Made by a program: the position numbers and the translations under genes. From DATAPD01 sp036265385 (GTDB taxonomy: Bacteria; Acidobacteriota; Terriglobia; Terriglobales; Acidobacteriaceae): 64,000 nt of DNA. This document shows positions 15,632 to 25,862 of this stretch, piece by piece (positions within the stretch are counted from its first letter, which is position 1; the number at the start of each line of letters is the position of its first letter). The stretch lies in NCBI GenBank assembly GCA_036265385.1, contig DATAPD010000018.1:49114-113113 (forward strand), given 5' to 3'. The notes under the pieces are model-generated. The model saw only the letters and a program-made list of their open reading frames with translations, made no database searches and had not been told where the DNA came from.

Positions 15632-17383
15632 ATGCAAAGCATCCGGCGACATTGGTGGGCGTTCGGCACAGCAGCGGTTTTGCTGGCGTGGTCCCTCGTG
15701 TCGGTGGCGCTCGGAAGATCTCCAGTTGTCATCGTAGGCGGCAATATCCTGGCTTTACTCGGGATGTTCGCGATGACCGCCGCGGCCGCTCGGAATATTC
15801 CGCGTATGCACGGCCAGTCGAAGATCTTTTGGATTTTGATTTTTTCCGGGCTCTTCCTCTGGACTTCGAACCAAGCGCTCTGGACCTGGTATGAAGTAGT
15901 CCTTCGCAAACCGTTACCAGATCCATTCGTGGGCGACATCATCCTCTTCATGCATCTTGTGCCATTTATGGCCGCGATCGCGCTTCGTCCGCACCGAGCC
16001 CGCGATGAGCATAAGTTGCATTTCAGTACTCTCAGTTTCCTGATGTTGCTGCTGTGGTGGGTCTTCGTTTACACATTCGTGGTTTACCCCGAAGAATACA
16101 TCGCGATGAACGTGGACGTGTACAGCCGAAGTTATGATCGGCTGTACTTCATCGAGAACTTGTTAACTTCAGGAGTTTTGGGCGCAGCCGCACTCGCAGC
16201 ACAGAAGGGTTGGCGGAAGGTCTATTGGAATCTTTTTCTCGCCAGTGCTCTTTATGCACTCGCCTCAGAATCGATGAATGCAGCCATCGCGCGAGGGTTG
16301 TACTTCTCGGGAAGTCTCTACGACATCCCCTTCCTTGCTTCGGTTTCATGGTTTTTCTGGACAGCGCTGCAGGCGAATGGTCCGGCAGAAGATTTCGCGC
16401 CGGCACCAGCTCCAGAACGAGCGGCGAGGCAACTGGCACCCCGCCTGGCGATGCTTGCAATGCTTTCTCTCCCTTTGCTCGCACTGATCGCTTTCTATGA
16501 CAAATCAATGCCTGAGTCTTTACGCAACTTTCGCTTGATCACTGTTTGCGTGACTCTACTAGGATTCGGGATATTCATCTTCCTGAAACAATATCTACTG
16601 GATCGCGAATTGATTTTTCTGCTGGAAGCGTCTCATTCTAACTTCGACAATCTGCAGCGACTGCAGACGGAGGTCGTGCAACAGGAAAAATTGGCATCGT
16701 TAGGAGAGTTGGTCGCTGGCGCAGCTCATGAATTACGTCATCCTTTAACTTCGATTCTAGGATTTTCAGAGCTGCTGTCGTCGAGCGTGTCGTTGGGGGA
16801 GGACCAGCGCGAGATGGCGCAGAAAATTCATCATCAGGCATTGAGAACGAACGATCTGGTCTCTGACCTCTTAAGTTTTGCGCAACAGGCCCCTGCGGAG
16901 AAGTCGCTGATCGATATTGGAACCCTGCTACATCGTGTTGTTCACACCCAAATGATTAAAGTGGAAGGGCGCAAAATTGAAATCAAGCTGACAGCGGCGC
17001 CGAATCTGCCAAAGGTCAACGGCAACAACAATCAGTTGTTTATGGCTTTCTTAGAAATCATAACGAATGCCATAGATGCGGTTACGGAGGACGGCGGCGG
17101 AACAGTTTTAGTATCAGCTCACGAAGTTGAAGATGAGATAGTGCTGGAATTCTCCGATTCGGGCCCCGGCATCCGCGAACCGAAGCGTGTATTCGATCCA
17201 TTTTATACGACTAAGCCGATCGGCAAAGGTACGGGCCTGGGCCTGAGCGCCACTTATGGGGTAATGCAAGATCACGGCGGACACATTTCCTGCTACAACA
17301 AGCCCGAGCGCGGAGCGGTTTTTGTGGTACGACTGCCCGCAGCTTCCCGCGAACAAAGGGCTGTCGCATGGGCGACCAGCTGA
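15632..17383 (+). CDS. Membrane sensor histidine kinase
   Basis: A 583-residue kinase. Residues about 1-320 hold some eight to nine hydrophobic helices and no recognisable extracellular domain, suggesting a membrane-embedded sensor. After a short coiled coil come the H-box 'LVAGAAHELRHPLTSI' (His about 366), the N-box 'LEIITNAIDAV', the G1 box 'FSDSGPGI', F-box 'FDPFYTTKPIGKGTGLGLS' and a typical ending. It should autophosphorylate and pass phosphate to a response regulator, but none is adjacent. The ATG at 15632 follows GGAGG. H-box and F-box are of the NtrB/HPK4-like type. The stimulus is unknown. Confidence 0.92.
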   Translation: MQSIRRHWWAFGTAAVLLAWSLVSVALGRSPVVIVGGNILALLGMFAMTAAAARNIPRMHGQSKIFWILIFSGLFLWTSNQALWTWYEVVLRKPLPDPFVGDIILFMHLVPFMAAIALRPHRARDEHKLHFSTLSFLMLLLWWVFVYTFVVYPEEYIAMNVDVYSRSYDRLYFIENLLTSGVLGAAALAAQKGWRKVYWNLFLASALYALASESMNAAIARGLYFSGSLYDIPFLASVSWFFWTALQANGPAEDFAPAPAPERAARQLAPRLAMLAMLSLPLLALIAFYDKSMPESLRNFRLITVCVTLLGFGIFIFLKQYLLDRELIFLLEASHSNFDNLQRLQTEVVQQEKLASLGELVAGAAHELRHPLTSILGFSELLSSSVSLGEDQREMAQKIHHQALRTNDLVSDLLSFAQQAPAEKSLIDIGTLLHRVVHTQMIKVEGRKIEIKLTAAPNLPKVNGNNNQLFMAFLEIITNAIDAVTEDGGGTVLVSAHEVEDEIVLEFSDSGPGIREPKRVFDPFYTTKPIGKGTGLGLSATYGVMQDHGGHISCYNKPERGAVFVVRLPAASREQRAVAWATS

Positions 17384-17428
17384 TCACCACCATCGTCATT
17401 CCGAGTTGATCCTGTACCATGAAAGACG

Positions 17429-19861
17429 ATGTCTGCCGATGATATCGTCGCGCATACCAGTGCTCGTGTTCTTGAATTCGAGTCGCTACGTGAGCTTCTG
17501 CGCGGATACACAAACTCGCCTCTTGGCTCGAACCGAGTCGGCTCTTTAGCCCCGTCTAGTGACCGCTCATGGATTGAGCGCCAGCACCAGATGACCGAAG
17601 AGATCCGTGCGTATCGGCGAGTCGGTGGCTCATTCGATTTTTCACAACTTTTCGAGATCGACGATTTGTTGAACAAATCCCATATCTCTGGAACGGCTCT
17701 GGAAACGTCAGAGATACGCGATGTGGTGCTGGTCGCGGATCGAGCCGCCGAATGGCGGCGTATCGTGCAGGAGCCTCCCGCGGCAATGCGCGACAGCTGG
17801 CGCATGATCCGCGAGCTTTCAGAAGGCATCCTGGATTTCTCCGGGTTCTTGCGTGGGTTTCGAAACAAGATCCTTCCGGACGGAACGCTCGACGATCGGG
17901 CGTCGCCCGAATTGTCCCGAATTCGGCGCGACATCGAGAAGCAGAAGAAGCAGATCCAGGAATCTCTGCGTGGTTATCTGCGTCGCTTGGCTGAGGGCGG
18001 AAGTGTTCAGGATGAGCTCATCACCATTCGTGGCGAGCGCTTTGTCATTCCCGTCAAGATCGAACAGAAGCGGCGCGTGCAAGGTGTCGTTCATGGAGCG
18101 AGTTCCAGCGGTCAAACAGTATTTGTGGAACCGCTTGAAACCATCGAGCAAAACAACGAGTTAGTTCGTTTGCTGGATGAGGAACTGGCGGAGATTCATC
18201 GCATCCTGCAGGAAATGACACGAAGCATCGCCCAGCATGCGGATGCGATCCAGGCCGCCGCGAACATTTTGGGTGAACTTGAACTTCAATTTGCAAAAGC
18301 GAGGTTCGCCGAAGAATACGGATGTGTGCCGGTCTCAGTCGCGGATAATTCACGGTTGATTCTCCACCGATCGCGTCACCCGCTCCTGGAACGTAATTTG
18401 AAGGCAAAGGGATTGCATGCTGTTCCAGTGACCATTGAACTGGAGGGTGACCGCCGTCAATTGGTTATCACCGGCCCGAATACAGGCGGAAAGACGGTCA
18501 CCTTAAAAACGGTCGGTCTACTCGCCCTGATGGCGCAATCCGGTATCCCAATTCCAGCGGATCGCGCATCGATGCCCATCTTTGATTCGATTCTTGCCGA
18601 CATTGGCGATTATCAGTCCATCGAGCAAAACCTCTCGACGTTTTCGGCTCACGTCACGAATATCGATTTCATCTCGCGCACAGCGACTGATGCTTCGCTC
18701 GTCTTGCTAGATGAACTGGGATCGGCGACCGACCCCGAAGAAGGTGCCGCACTTGCCGTTGCTATCGCAGATTATTTTCGACGAATTGGCTGTTTCACGA
18801 TCATTTCGACTCATCACACGTCGCTCAAGGTATACGGGGTGAACACGTCGGGTGTCGTGAATGCCGCGGTCGGTTTCGACGAGGCGACATTGCAGCCCAC
18901 TTACGAGCTGAAGATAGGGGTGCCGGGCGCCTCCGCCGGAATCAACATTGCCCAGCGACTAGGCCTCAACCCGCGGATTACCGAGGATGCACGGTCGCGC
19001 CTAACTTCTCAGACGCAGGATGTAGCCAAGTTTCTCGATCGCTTGCACTCTGAGATGAAGGATGCAGAGGGCGAACGTTTACGACTTCGCGAGCGGGAAA
19101 GCGAAGTGGACCGCGAGCAAAAGCGTTTGGCGGCCGAGGGACGCAACGAGCAGCAAGCCAAGATTCGTGAAATGGAAAAGAAGCTGGAAACCTTGTTCAA
19201 GGACTTCGAATATCACGCACGAGAAGCGGTCAATGCGGTTCAGGAGCGAGCGGCGGCGCAAAAGCTGTCCAAAGACGCCGAACGTCGAATCGCAAAAATG
19301 CGGCGCGAGTTTCGCGAGCAGTTCGATTCAACAGTAGTGGCACACTCAACCGGAGCGGATCGCGACGATCCTCATGCACAACCACAGATCGTGAAGCACG
19401 TGAGCGAGGGCGATACAGTCAAATTGAAATCCGTGGGTCGTCCGGCCCTTGTTTCAAGAAAGATCGATGACAATCATTTCGAGGTGGAAATCGGCGCGAT
19501 GAAGATGAAGATTGCGCGCGAGGACATTGCAGAAGTGATAGCCCGATCCGCCGATTCTCCGCTCAAAGCTGCGCGTGCCCGCGGAATCTCGGTGTCATTG
19601 AAAGAAGATGTGGCAACCCCGTCCGAGATCAACGTGATTGGACGGACAGTTGACGATGCCACCAGCGAAGTCGAAAAGTTTATTGACCGCGCGTTTCTTG
19701 CTGGGCTGCCTCGAATCAGAGTCGTTCACGGGAGCGGGATGGGAATTTTAAGGAAAGCTCTCCGTCAGTATTTGCAGAAGCATCCACAAGTTGTGTCTGT
19801 CACGGAACCGCCTCAAAACGAAGGCGGCGGTGGAGCTACGGTTGTTGAACTGAAAATTTAG
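17429..19861 (+). CDS. mutS2: Endonuclease MutS2
   Basis: An 810-residue MutS2. The N-terminal core domain includes the coiled arm; the ATPase has Walker A 'GPNTGGKTVTLKTVG' (about 350) and Walker B 'LVLLDELGSATDPEEGAAL'. The long helical region at about 530-640 is charged and coiled. The C-terminal Smr nuclease domain starts near 'EINVIGRTVDDATSE' and contains 'IRVVHGSGMGILRKALRQ'. It lacks the MutS mismatch-binding domain. MutS2 proteins act against recombination intermediates and, in some bacteria, rescue collided ribosomes. ATG 17429 has only a weak upstream site. It stands alone between the kinase and a convergent TonB receptor. Confidence 0.95.
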   Translation: MSADDIVAHTSARVLEFESLRELLRGYTNSPLGSNRVGSLAPSSDRSWIERQHQMTEEIRAYRRVGGSFDFSQLFEIDDLLNKSHISGTALETSEIRDVVLVADRAAEWRRIVQEPPAAMRDSWRMIRELSEGILDFSGFLRGFRNKILPDGTLDDRASPELSRIRRDIEKQKKQIQESLRGYLRRLAEGGSVQDELITIRGERFVIPVKIEQKRRVQGVVHGASSSGQTVFVEPLETIEQNNELVRLLDEELAEIHRILQEMTRSIAQHADAIQAAANILGELELQFAKARFAEEYGCVPVSVADNSRLILHRSRHPLLERNLKAKGLHAVPVTIELEGDRRQLVITGPNTGGKTVTLKTVGLLALMAQSGIPIPADRASMPIFDSILADIGDYQSIEQNLSTFSAHVTNIDFISRTATDASLVLLDELGSATDPEEGAALAVAIADYFRRIGCFTIISTHHTSLKVYGVNTSGVVNAAVGFDEATLQPTYELKIGVPGASAGINIAQRLGLNPRITEDARSRLTSQTQDVAKFLDRLHSEMKDAEGERLRLRERESEVDREQKRLAAEGRNEQQAKIREMEKKLETLFKDFEYHAREAVNAVQERAAAQKLSKDAERRIAKMRREFREQFDSTVVAHSTGADRDDPHAQPQIVKHVSEGDTVKLKSVGRPALVSRKIDDNHFEVEIGAMKMKIAREDIAEVIARSADSPLKAARARGISVSLKEDVATPSEINVIGRTVDDATSEVEKFIDRAFLAGLPRIRVVHGSGMGILRKALRQYLQKHPQVVSVTEPPQNEGGGGATVVELKI

Positions 19862-19876
19862 GCTTCTCAAACGAAA

Positions 19877-19905
19877 GCCCTCCACGGAAGAGAATCGTAG
19901 AGGGC
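19877..19905 (-). terminator. Terminator of the TonB receptor gene
   Basis: The 10-bp stem GCCCTCCACG / CGTAGAGGGC (one wobble) has a 9-nt loop. On the minus strand it is followed by TTTCGTTT, so it ends transcription of the receptor; it faces the end of mutS2. Confidence 0.65.
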
Positions 19906-19945
19906 CAAGTACTCCAAATCACAATCTCAATCGCAAACGTCTGAC

Positions 19946-22900
19946 TTACCAGTGCAGTTTCAAGGCGAACTGGAACTGGCGCGGATCGTAAGCCGATGTG
20001 GCCCGACCAGCATCGGTCCAGAGTATGTTCACGTCCGCAACGTTGACGCGGTTCGCGATATTAAAGATGTCAGCAATGCCTTCCAGTTTGATGCGCTCGC
20101 CGATACTAATCTGTTTCGCGATTCGAAGATCGTTGAAAACCGTCCAGGGCCGCACGCCAGCGTTTCGTCCGAGTGTCCCATCCAGCGAGACTAGGCTTCC
20201 ATCGAATCCATCGATAAAACATGGCAATTGATAGGCGCCTGTCGGAGAGAATTGAGATGGGATGGTCGGGCCGCAGGCATTGGCGGGTGTTCCCGCCGCA
20301 ACGACTCTCGGCCGCGCCGTGTTAGGAGAGAACTGAAAGTTGGTGTTTTCTGCAGTGAGGATGTTGAAGGGGCGTCCGGACGCAACTTCAACTATCGGCG
20401 AGAACGTCATGTTGCTCACTAACCGTCGTAGAAAGCTTCCACCCGTTAAGCCGCCCGTTTGGAAGACACCACTGAAGACGAATCGATGGCGTTGATCAAA
20501 GGTCGAATTGGACCTTTCCAAGTATGGGAAGAAGCTGTCTTGGGGGGCAAGCGGGGATTGAAGGTCGGTAGAGTCATCGATCGAGTGCGACCAGGTGTAG
20601 GACGCCAAAAATTCGTAGTGATTCGAGAAACGCTTTTTGAGGTTCGCCGTGAAACCGTGGTAAACGGAGCTGCCATTCGAATAGTTCGCGTCCATATCGC
20701 TGAACGGAACACAGTCTTGCAATGTAGTTGGATCACACGATGCGCTGATCCCGGCGCCCTGCAACACTGCAGTCGCTAGCGGCACACAAGGCGCGAACGC
20801 TTGCATCAGCGACGGGTTAAATCCAGACCGACGGAAGAAATTCACGAGAGCCGCGGGGATGTACGGACCCGCCGGCCCGATGCCACATGGTGCTAGCACA
20901 GACGGATCCGAGGTTCCGACGAACAAAGGATTAGTCGGGAAGTTCGGATCGGTCTGCGGCACTCCTGCAGCTGTTGCCGCAGCAACGGCCGCTTGCCAAT
21001 TTTGCGTGAGCAACGCGCCGTTCGCCGTGTTCGCATTGATTGGCCGATTGAGATGTCGGCCGCCGTTGTAGTTGTAGGCCAAGTTCACGGCGAAGCCGGA
21101 CCCAAGATCATGCTCGAAGCTGAGATTGATCTGCTGCGAGTACGCATACACGAAACCCTTGCCCTGGGGATATCCGAAAGGTTGGAACGCGAGCGGGAAG
21201 AATGCGGGCGCAAATGGCGAATTCGTAAGGTAGTTCTGATTGATGAAAAGCGAATTTGGCGTTGACGGATTGAACCGCTGCTCATTGGGCAGATATCCCA
21301 TGTTCAAAACCGAGTCACTACCTGGCAAGCAGCCATTGGTTGCAAGAATACCCTGAAAGATATTCGATGCATTCAGATTAGCCGGGCTTGCTTTAGCTGG
21401 ATCTGGGCCACAAGGCGAGCCGCCGACAAACAATAGCTGTCCACTCTTCGATCCATCGGACGCGTCACCCAAGAAGTACAGGCCGAGCAGCGGGTGGTCG
21501 TAGAAGATTCCATAAGACGCACGAAATACACTCTTGCCGTCACCATGCGGATCCCAGGCGAGTCCGATTCGCGGCTGGAAATTGTTTTTGTCAGTATCAA
21601 TTCCTTTCTGCAGTCCGAGTTGGTTATAAGCCGCCAGAGCTAGAGCACTCGGAGGTGTGAACTTCGGCGGAATCTCAAGATCGTAACGAACGCCGTAGTT
21701 GAGTGTGAGATTTGGTCTAATCTTCCAAGCGTCCTGGAAAAAGAAGCCCATCGGTTGGTTCTTGAAGGAGTCACTTGGATTGCCGACTCCCTGCACATAT
21801 GAGCTCGGAATTCCTAAACCATAAGCTTGAACGGGCGAAAACGCGGGTATGCCCAAACCTGCTGGAAACCCTAATTGCGAAGCATCCAGTCCGCCGAAGT
21901 TGATCACTGCGCCGTAATTGACGGTAAAGATCGCGTCAACCGGGATGTAGTTGTAATCGCCCCCGAACTTTATATCGTGACGGCCCTTGCTGATCGAAAA
22001 ATTGTCCACAATCTGATAACGCTGTTCGGTTCTCTCGATGAAGCTGTAAGGTTCTCGTCCGAAAAATGCGAAACCGGGAATATTGATAGCCGCATTCGAT
22101 CCGCCAGGTCCATCGTTGTAGAAGTACGACAATCCGCGCCGCGCATATTGAAAACGGAACTCGTTAATTTTGTTGTTCCCGAATGTTTGCGTGTCCTGCG
22201 CCGCCACGGCCCAGTCGTGATAATCCTGCGCCGAGGTACGGGAAAAGGCATTCTGTCCAAAGGTCTGGTTCTGGCCATTAACCTCAATGCCCGTGACTCG
22301 GCTGGGGCTCACGTTGCCGCGGAGCATTAGACGATTCGCGTTCGTGACGTTGTAGTCGACGCGGAGCGAATAAAGATCGGTGTTTTCGTAAACAGGAAAG
22401 TTGCCAACCTGCGAGTTGAGCGTGAGGAATGAAGAGGGCAGGCCGTTGCAGAGTAAGTTGCCGGGATTGCACGAGGTTGGGAACTGCGACAACTGGCTGC
22501 CGTTCGAAGCCGGCGGAGCGATAGCAGCAAACCACAAAGGATAGCTGCCGTCGAGCGCAATTCCGGATGAACCACCCGCGAGAAATGCATATTTTTGTAA
22601 GTCGGGGGATACAGGAGCGCTGTTCAGAAAGATGGCTTGCTCAGGAGTCACCTTCATCATAAGCGTGCCAGCTGGGGCTCCTGGCGCGAAGAGGTTGGTC
22701 GCGTCGAAGTCTGTCAGGCCGAACCCGTTTTGTCCGATGCTCGAGAACCCGGTTTCGTGCCTGCGCGTGAGTTCGTAAGACAAGTAATACCAGGCCTTAT
22801 CTTTCTTGATCGGACCGCCGAGTGCCAGGCCAGCTTGTACCCGCGTGTAGGCGGGATCGCTAACGGTGCTGAATGGATTCACGGCCTGGATTTTGCGATT

Positions 22901-23674
22901 GCGGAGATAGCCATAAACATCGCCATGAATATTATTGGAGCCCGAGCGAGTGATGATGTTGACAACGCCCCCAGATGCCCGCCCGTACTCGGCGGCGTAG
23001 CTGTTGCTTACGATTTGAAACTCCTGCACCGCTTCTTGCGAGACCGTGGATCGAACGCCGTTCGTGGAATTGTCGATTGCATCCGCGCCGTCGACATTCA
23101 CGAGGTTCGAACGCGCGCGTTGACCGCTGATATTCAAGCCAGATGTAGGAGCCGCGCCGATGTTGGGTGCGTTGTCGCGTACAACCTGCGAATCCGTGAG
23201 AGCGAAGTTGATGTAGTTCCGACCGTTGATGGGGAGGTTGTCGATCTGTCTTTGGTCGACGGTATTCGTGGTCTGGCTGCGAGTCGTTTCGACCACGGCT
23301 GCGTCCGTGCTCACTTCAATGACAGTCTGGCCGCCTGCCACCTTCAAAGTAATTGGAAGATCGCGCGCTTGGCCGACTGTGACACTGACATCGGGGGCGT
23401 CAGTCTTGCCGAAACCCTGTGCTTCGACGGAAACAGTGTATGTTCCGGGAGGCAGCTGGAGGATGCGGTATTCGCCATCCGTGTTAAGGCTGGTCGAACG
23501 GTCAATGCCCTTGGCCTGATCTCGCGCAGTTACAGTCGCTGTTGTGATGGCAGCGCCTTTTTCGTCGCGCACCGTAACTCGAAGATCGCCAGTCGCAGAA
23601 CTCTGGGCAGTGGCGAAAATGTTCAATGCGCAAATCAGAAGGATCAGGGCAGAGGTCCGCATCATGAATTTCAT
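19946..23674 (-). CDS. Oar-like TonB-dependent outer-membrane receptor
   Basis: A 1242-residue receptor. After a signal peptide ('LILLICALNIFATAQS') comes a carboxypeptidase-regulatory-like beta domain ('GDLRVTVRDEKGAAITTATV', about 30-110), then the plug ('IDNLPINGRNYINFAL', later 'EYGRASGGVVNIITRSGSN') and a very large beta barrel ending in Trp ('FQFALKLHW'), as outer-membrane barrels do. It would import a large substrate using TonB energy; the substrate is not deducible. ATG 23674 has AGGAGA 5 bases upstream and is preferred over a GTG 29 codons earlier. It forms a one-gene unit with its own terminator. This receptor type is abundant in Acidobacteriota. Confidence 0.92.
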   Translation of the reverse strand: MKFMMRTSALILLICALNIFATAQSSATGDLRVTVRDEKGAAITTATVTARDQAKGIDRSTSLNTDGEYRILQLPPGTYTVSVEAQGFGKTDAPDVSVTVGQARDLPITLKVAGGQTVIEVSTDAAVVETTRSQTTNTVDQRQIDNLPINGRNYINFALTDSQVVRDNAPNIGAAPTSGLNISGQRARSNLVNVDGADAIDNSTNGVRSTVSQEAVQEFQIVSNSYAAEYGRASGGVVNIITRSGSNNIHGDVYGYLRNRKIQAVNPFSTVSDPAYTRVQAGLALGGPIKKDKAWYYLSYELTRRHETGFSSIGQNGFGLTDFDATNLFAPGAPAGTLMMKVTPEQAIFLNSAPVSPDLQKYAFLAGGSSGIALDGSYPLWFAAIAPPASNGSQLSQFPTSCNPGNLLCNGLPSSFLTLNSQVGNFPVYENTDLYSLRVDYNVTNANRLMLRGNVSPSRVTGIEVNGQNQTFGQNAFSRTSAQDYHDWAVAAQDTQTFGNNKINEFRFQYARRGLSYFYNDGPGGSNAAINIPGFAFFGREPYSFIERTEQRYQIVDNFSISKGRHDIKFGGDYNYIPVDAIFTVNYGAVINFGGLDASQLGFPAGLGIPAFSPVQAYGLGIPSSYVQGVGNPSDSFKNQPMGFFFQDAWKIRPNLTLNYGVRYDLEIPPKFTPPSALALAAYNQLGLQKGIDTDKNNFQPRIGLAWDPHGDGKSVFRASYGIFYDHPLLGLYFLGDASDGSKSGQLLFVGGSPCGPDPAKASPANLNASNIFQGILATNGCLPGSDSVLNMGYLPNEQRFNPSTPNSLFINQNYLTNSPFAPAFFPLAFQPFGYPQGKGFVYAYSQQINLSFEHDLGSGFAVNLAYNYNGGRHLNRPINANTANGALLTQNWQAAVAAATAAGVPQTDPNFPTNPLFVGTSDPSVLAPCGIGPAGPYIPAALVNFFRRSGFNPSLMQAFAPCVPLATAVLQGAGISASCDPTTLQDCVPFSDMDANYSNGSSVYHGFTANLKKRFSNHYEFLASYTWSHSIDDSTDLQSPLAPQDSFFPYLERSNSTFDQRHRFVFSGVFQTGGLTGGSFLRRLVSNMTFSPIVEVASGRPFNILTAENTNFQFSPNTARPRVVAAGTPANACGPTIPSQFSPTGAYQLPCFIDGFDGSLVSLDGTLGRNAGVRPWTVFNDLRIAKQISIGERIKLEGIADIFNIANRVNVADVNILWTDAGRATSAYDPRQFQFALKLHW

Positions 23675-23879
23675 AGGTCTCCTGGGTCGGCCACCCCGCA
23701 TGGGTCGAGCGGTGGCAGAAAGCGAGCTTTGGTCCGTGGCTAGCTTCCGAGAGATGCTCACGTTGTAGAAGTGCTGAGTACCGCTGGTTTTTACATTACT
23801 AGGAGCGGGAAAGCAAGTTGCTTTAACCGAAGTGGATACAGTTAGTTAGCGCAAATCTCCGTTAGGCAACGAAGGATAT

Positions 23880-24782
23880 TCAGCGCTCGATACCTAAGTC
23901 CTCGCGGGAACTGGTTTTGAGTGCCCACGCCATGCGTGGAGTGTTGTGAGCGATTCCGATTCGGCCGCGAGCATCCAGCAAAATAATCCCGCCGTGGCCG
24001 TTCACACGCTGTTTCAGATAGTTCATCGCTTCTTGCGCAACCCATTCCGGTTGATTGCCGGCAGCAACCCGGTCTGCCGACCATTTCGCCAGAACTAATT
24101 TCATGATCGGCTCTCCCCAGCCTGTGGTCGATGCAGCCGCACTTCCGTTATCGGCATAGCATCCGCAGCCGATCAACGAAGAATCGCCGAGCCGGCCCGG
24201 AGCCTTATTCAGCGTTCCACCGGTTGAGGTCGCAGCCGCGATGTTGCCGGTGCTATCAAGAGCAACCGCACCAACTGTGTCGTGAGAAATCGTGGGTGCA
24301 AAAAGATCCGGCTGTTCCGCAGCGTGGGTCTGGTATTCGCGCAGTCGCGCAATTTCTCGGGGAATGATCAATTCCTTGTTGTCACAGAGAGGGATTCCAT
24401 GTTCCTCGGCGAAGCGTTCAGCACCTTCACCGACGAAGTAAACGTGAGGACTGTCGCTAAGAATCTTACGGGCCGCGCGAATCGGATTACGAAGGCGCTC
24501 GACACAGCCAACTCCACCACCGCGCAGAGTTGATCCGTCCATCATGAAAGCGTCAAGCTGGACCTTGCCATCTCGATTGAGAAAGCTGCCCCGGCCGGCA
24601 TCGAAGGTCTCGTCATTTTCAAGGACGACCACGGCTTCTTCGATAGCGTCGAGAGCAGAACCATTTCCTTCAAGCACCTTCCATCCGGCGGCCAATGCGT
24701 TGCGAACGCCGTTCAGGTGAGCTTCCACCATGTCATCAGGAATTGCCCATGCGCCGCCATGCACAACTAAAACGGGGTTCAT
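23880..24782 (-). CDS. Isoaspartyl peptidase / L-asparaginase (Ntn hydrolase)
   Basis: A 300-residue plant-type asparaginase. The N-terminus 'VLVVHGGAW' and the maturation site 'ISHDTVGAVALDSTG' are diagnostic: the precursor cuts itself before the Thr (about residue 170), which becomes the N-terminal nucleophile. 'GRLGDSSLIGCGCYADN' lines the active site. It hydrolyses isoaspartyl dipeptides and/or asparagine. ATG 24782 starts directly at the conserved strand; a TTG four codons earlier has a GAGG closer to it and is an alternative. No signal peptide, so cytoplasmic. The gene stands alone, divergent from the hydrolase at 24894. Confidence 0.92.
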   Translation of the reverse strand: MNPVLVVHGGAWAIPDDMVEAHLNGVRNALAAGWKVLEGNGSALDAIEEAVVVLENDETFDAGRGSFLNRDGKVQLDAFMMDGSTLRGGGVGCVERLRNPIRAARKILSDSPHVYFVGEGAERFAEEHGIPLCDNKELIIPREIARLREYQTHAAEQPDLFAPTISHDTVGAVALDSTGNIAAATSTGGTLNKAPGRLGDSSLIGCGCYADNGSAAASTTGWGEPIMKLVLAKWSADRVAAGNQPEWVAQEAMNYLKQRVNGHGGIILLDARGRIGIAHNTPRMAWALKTSSREDLGIER

Positions 24783-24893
24783 ACGTCGGAACAAGACCTC
24801 ACAACTCTAAGAAAACGACGGGTTAGTGTAGCAGGCTATCCTGCGGAGACCTCTCGGTTGCATATAGAATCGCGTTCGAAAAAGGAGCCGGAG

Positions 24894-25841
24894 ATGCGGA
24901 GAGCTCTCATTTATCTGATTGCACTGATTGTGATTTTCGGGGGACTTATTGCAGTTTTTGCGGAATGGCAATGCGCGAGACATGATCTCGAGAACCGGCA
25001 GTTAGATCAAAAAGCGCGGTTGGAAGCAGGTGGTAGTTTCATCGCCTTGCCCGAAGGAATTACTCACTATGAACTGGCCGGTCCAAACGACGGTCGACTC
25101 GTGGTCCTGGTGCATGGTTTTTCAGTGCCGTATTTTTTGTGGGACCACACATTTCAGCCGTTAGTGGCAGCTGGATTTCGAGTACTTCGCTACGACGCGT
25201 ATGGCCGCGGATATTCTGACCGTCCGGAAGTCAAGTACGACGCGAAACTTTTCGTCAGTCAGTTATCCGATTTACTTTCTGCCCTGCATGTGAGTGGCCC
25301 AGTGGATTTGGTGGGGTCGTCGTTAGGAGGGCCGGTTGTAGTGGCGTTTGCTGCTCAACATCCAGAACAGGTACGGAGTATCACCTTGTTCGATCCGGGT
25401 TACTTTGAAGGCGAGCCGATGCCGTGGCGATTTATGACACCCTACTTCGGCGAGTACGTGATGTGTACCAGCATTGCACCGCACATGACTGCGAGCCAGA
25501 AAGAGGATTTTGTGCATCCCGAGCGGTATCCGGACTATTTCGATAGGTATGCGACTCAAGTGAAATTCAAAGGAACGCGAGCGGCACTACTTTCGACATT
25601 GAGGGAATTTGTTGGCCGCGATGACCGCGAGGATTACAGAAAGTTGGGACTTAGCGGCAAACCAGTGCTTCTTGTTTGGGGCAAGAAAGATAAGGATGTG
25701 CCATTTGAAACCAGCCGATTGATCTTGGCAGCCGTTCCACAGGCCGAGTTCCACAGCCTGGACGACGCGGCACACGTTGGATTTTACGAGCAACCCGAGA
25801 TTGTGAATCCGCTTGTGATTGACTTTTTACGCAAGCACTAG
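24894..25841 (+). CDS. Alpha/beta hydrolase with N-terminal membrane anchor
   Basis: A 315-residue alpha/beta hydrolase. One hydrophobic helix at the start ('ALIYLIALIVIFGGLIAVF') should anchor it in the inner membrane with the enzyme outside. The oxyanion strand is 'VVLVHGFSVPYFLW', the nucleophile elbow 'LVGSSLGGPVV' (Ser), the acid in 'VWGKKDKDVPFE' (Asp) and the base in 'DDAAHVGFYEQP' (His). The arrangement fits epoxide-hydrolase or esterase relatives. The substrate is unknown. ATG 24894 follows AAGGAG; an earlier TTG is unlikely. It faces the CDP-alcohol transferase gene end to end. Confidence 0.88.
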   Translation: MRRALIYLIALIVIFGGLIAVFAEWQCARHDLENRQLDQKARLEAGGSFIALPEGITHYELAGPNDGRLVVLVHGFSVPYFLWDHTFQPLVAAGFRVLRYDAYGRGYSDRPEVKYDAKLFVSQLSDLLSALHVSGPVDLVGSSLGGPVVVAFAAQHPEQVRSITLFDPGYFEGEPMPWRFMTPYFGEYVMCTSIAPHMTASQKEDFVHPERYPDYFDRYATQVKFKGTRAALLSTLREFVGRDDREDYRKLGLSGKPVLLVWGKKDKDVPFETSRLILAAVPQAEFHSLDDAAHVGFYEQPEIVNPLVIDFLRKH

Positions 25842-25862
25842 CAGCTACGGGTCATCTCAAAT

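Noticed and set aside
22637..23743. 368-codon open frame on the + strand inside the first TonB receptor gene.
   Set aside because: It lies fully antisense to a clear receptor with signal peptide, plug and barrel. Its translation is Arg/Val-rich without motifs, a common shadow in GC-rich genes.
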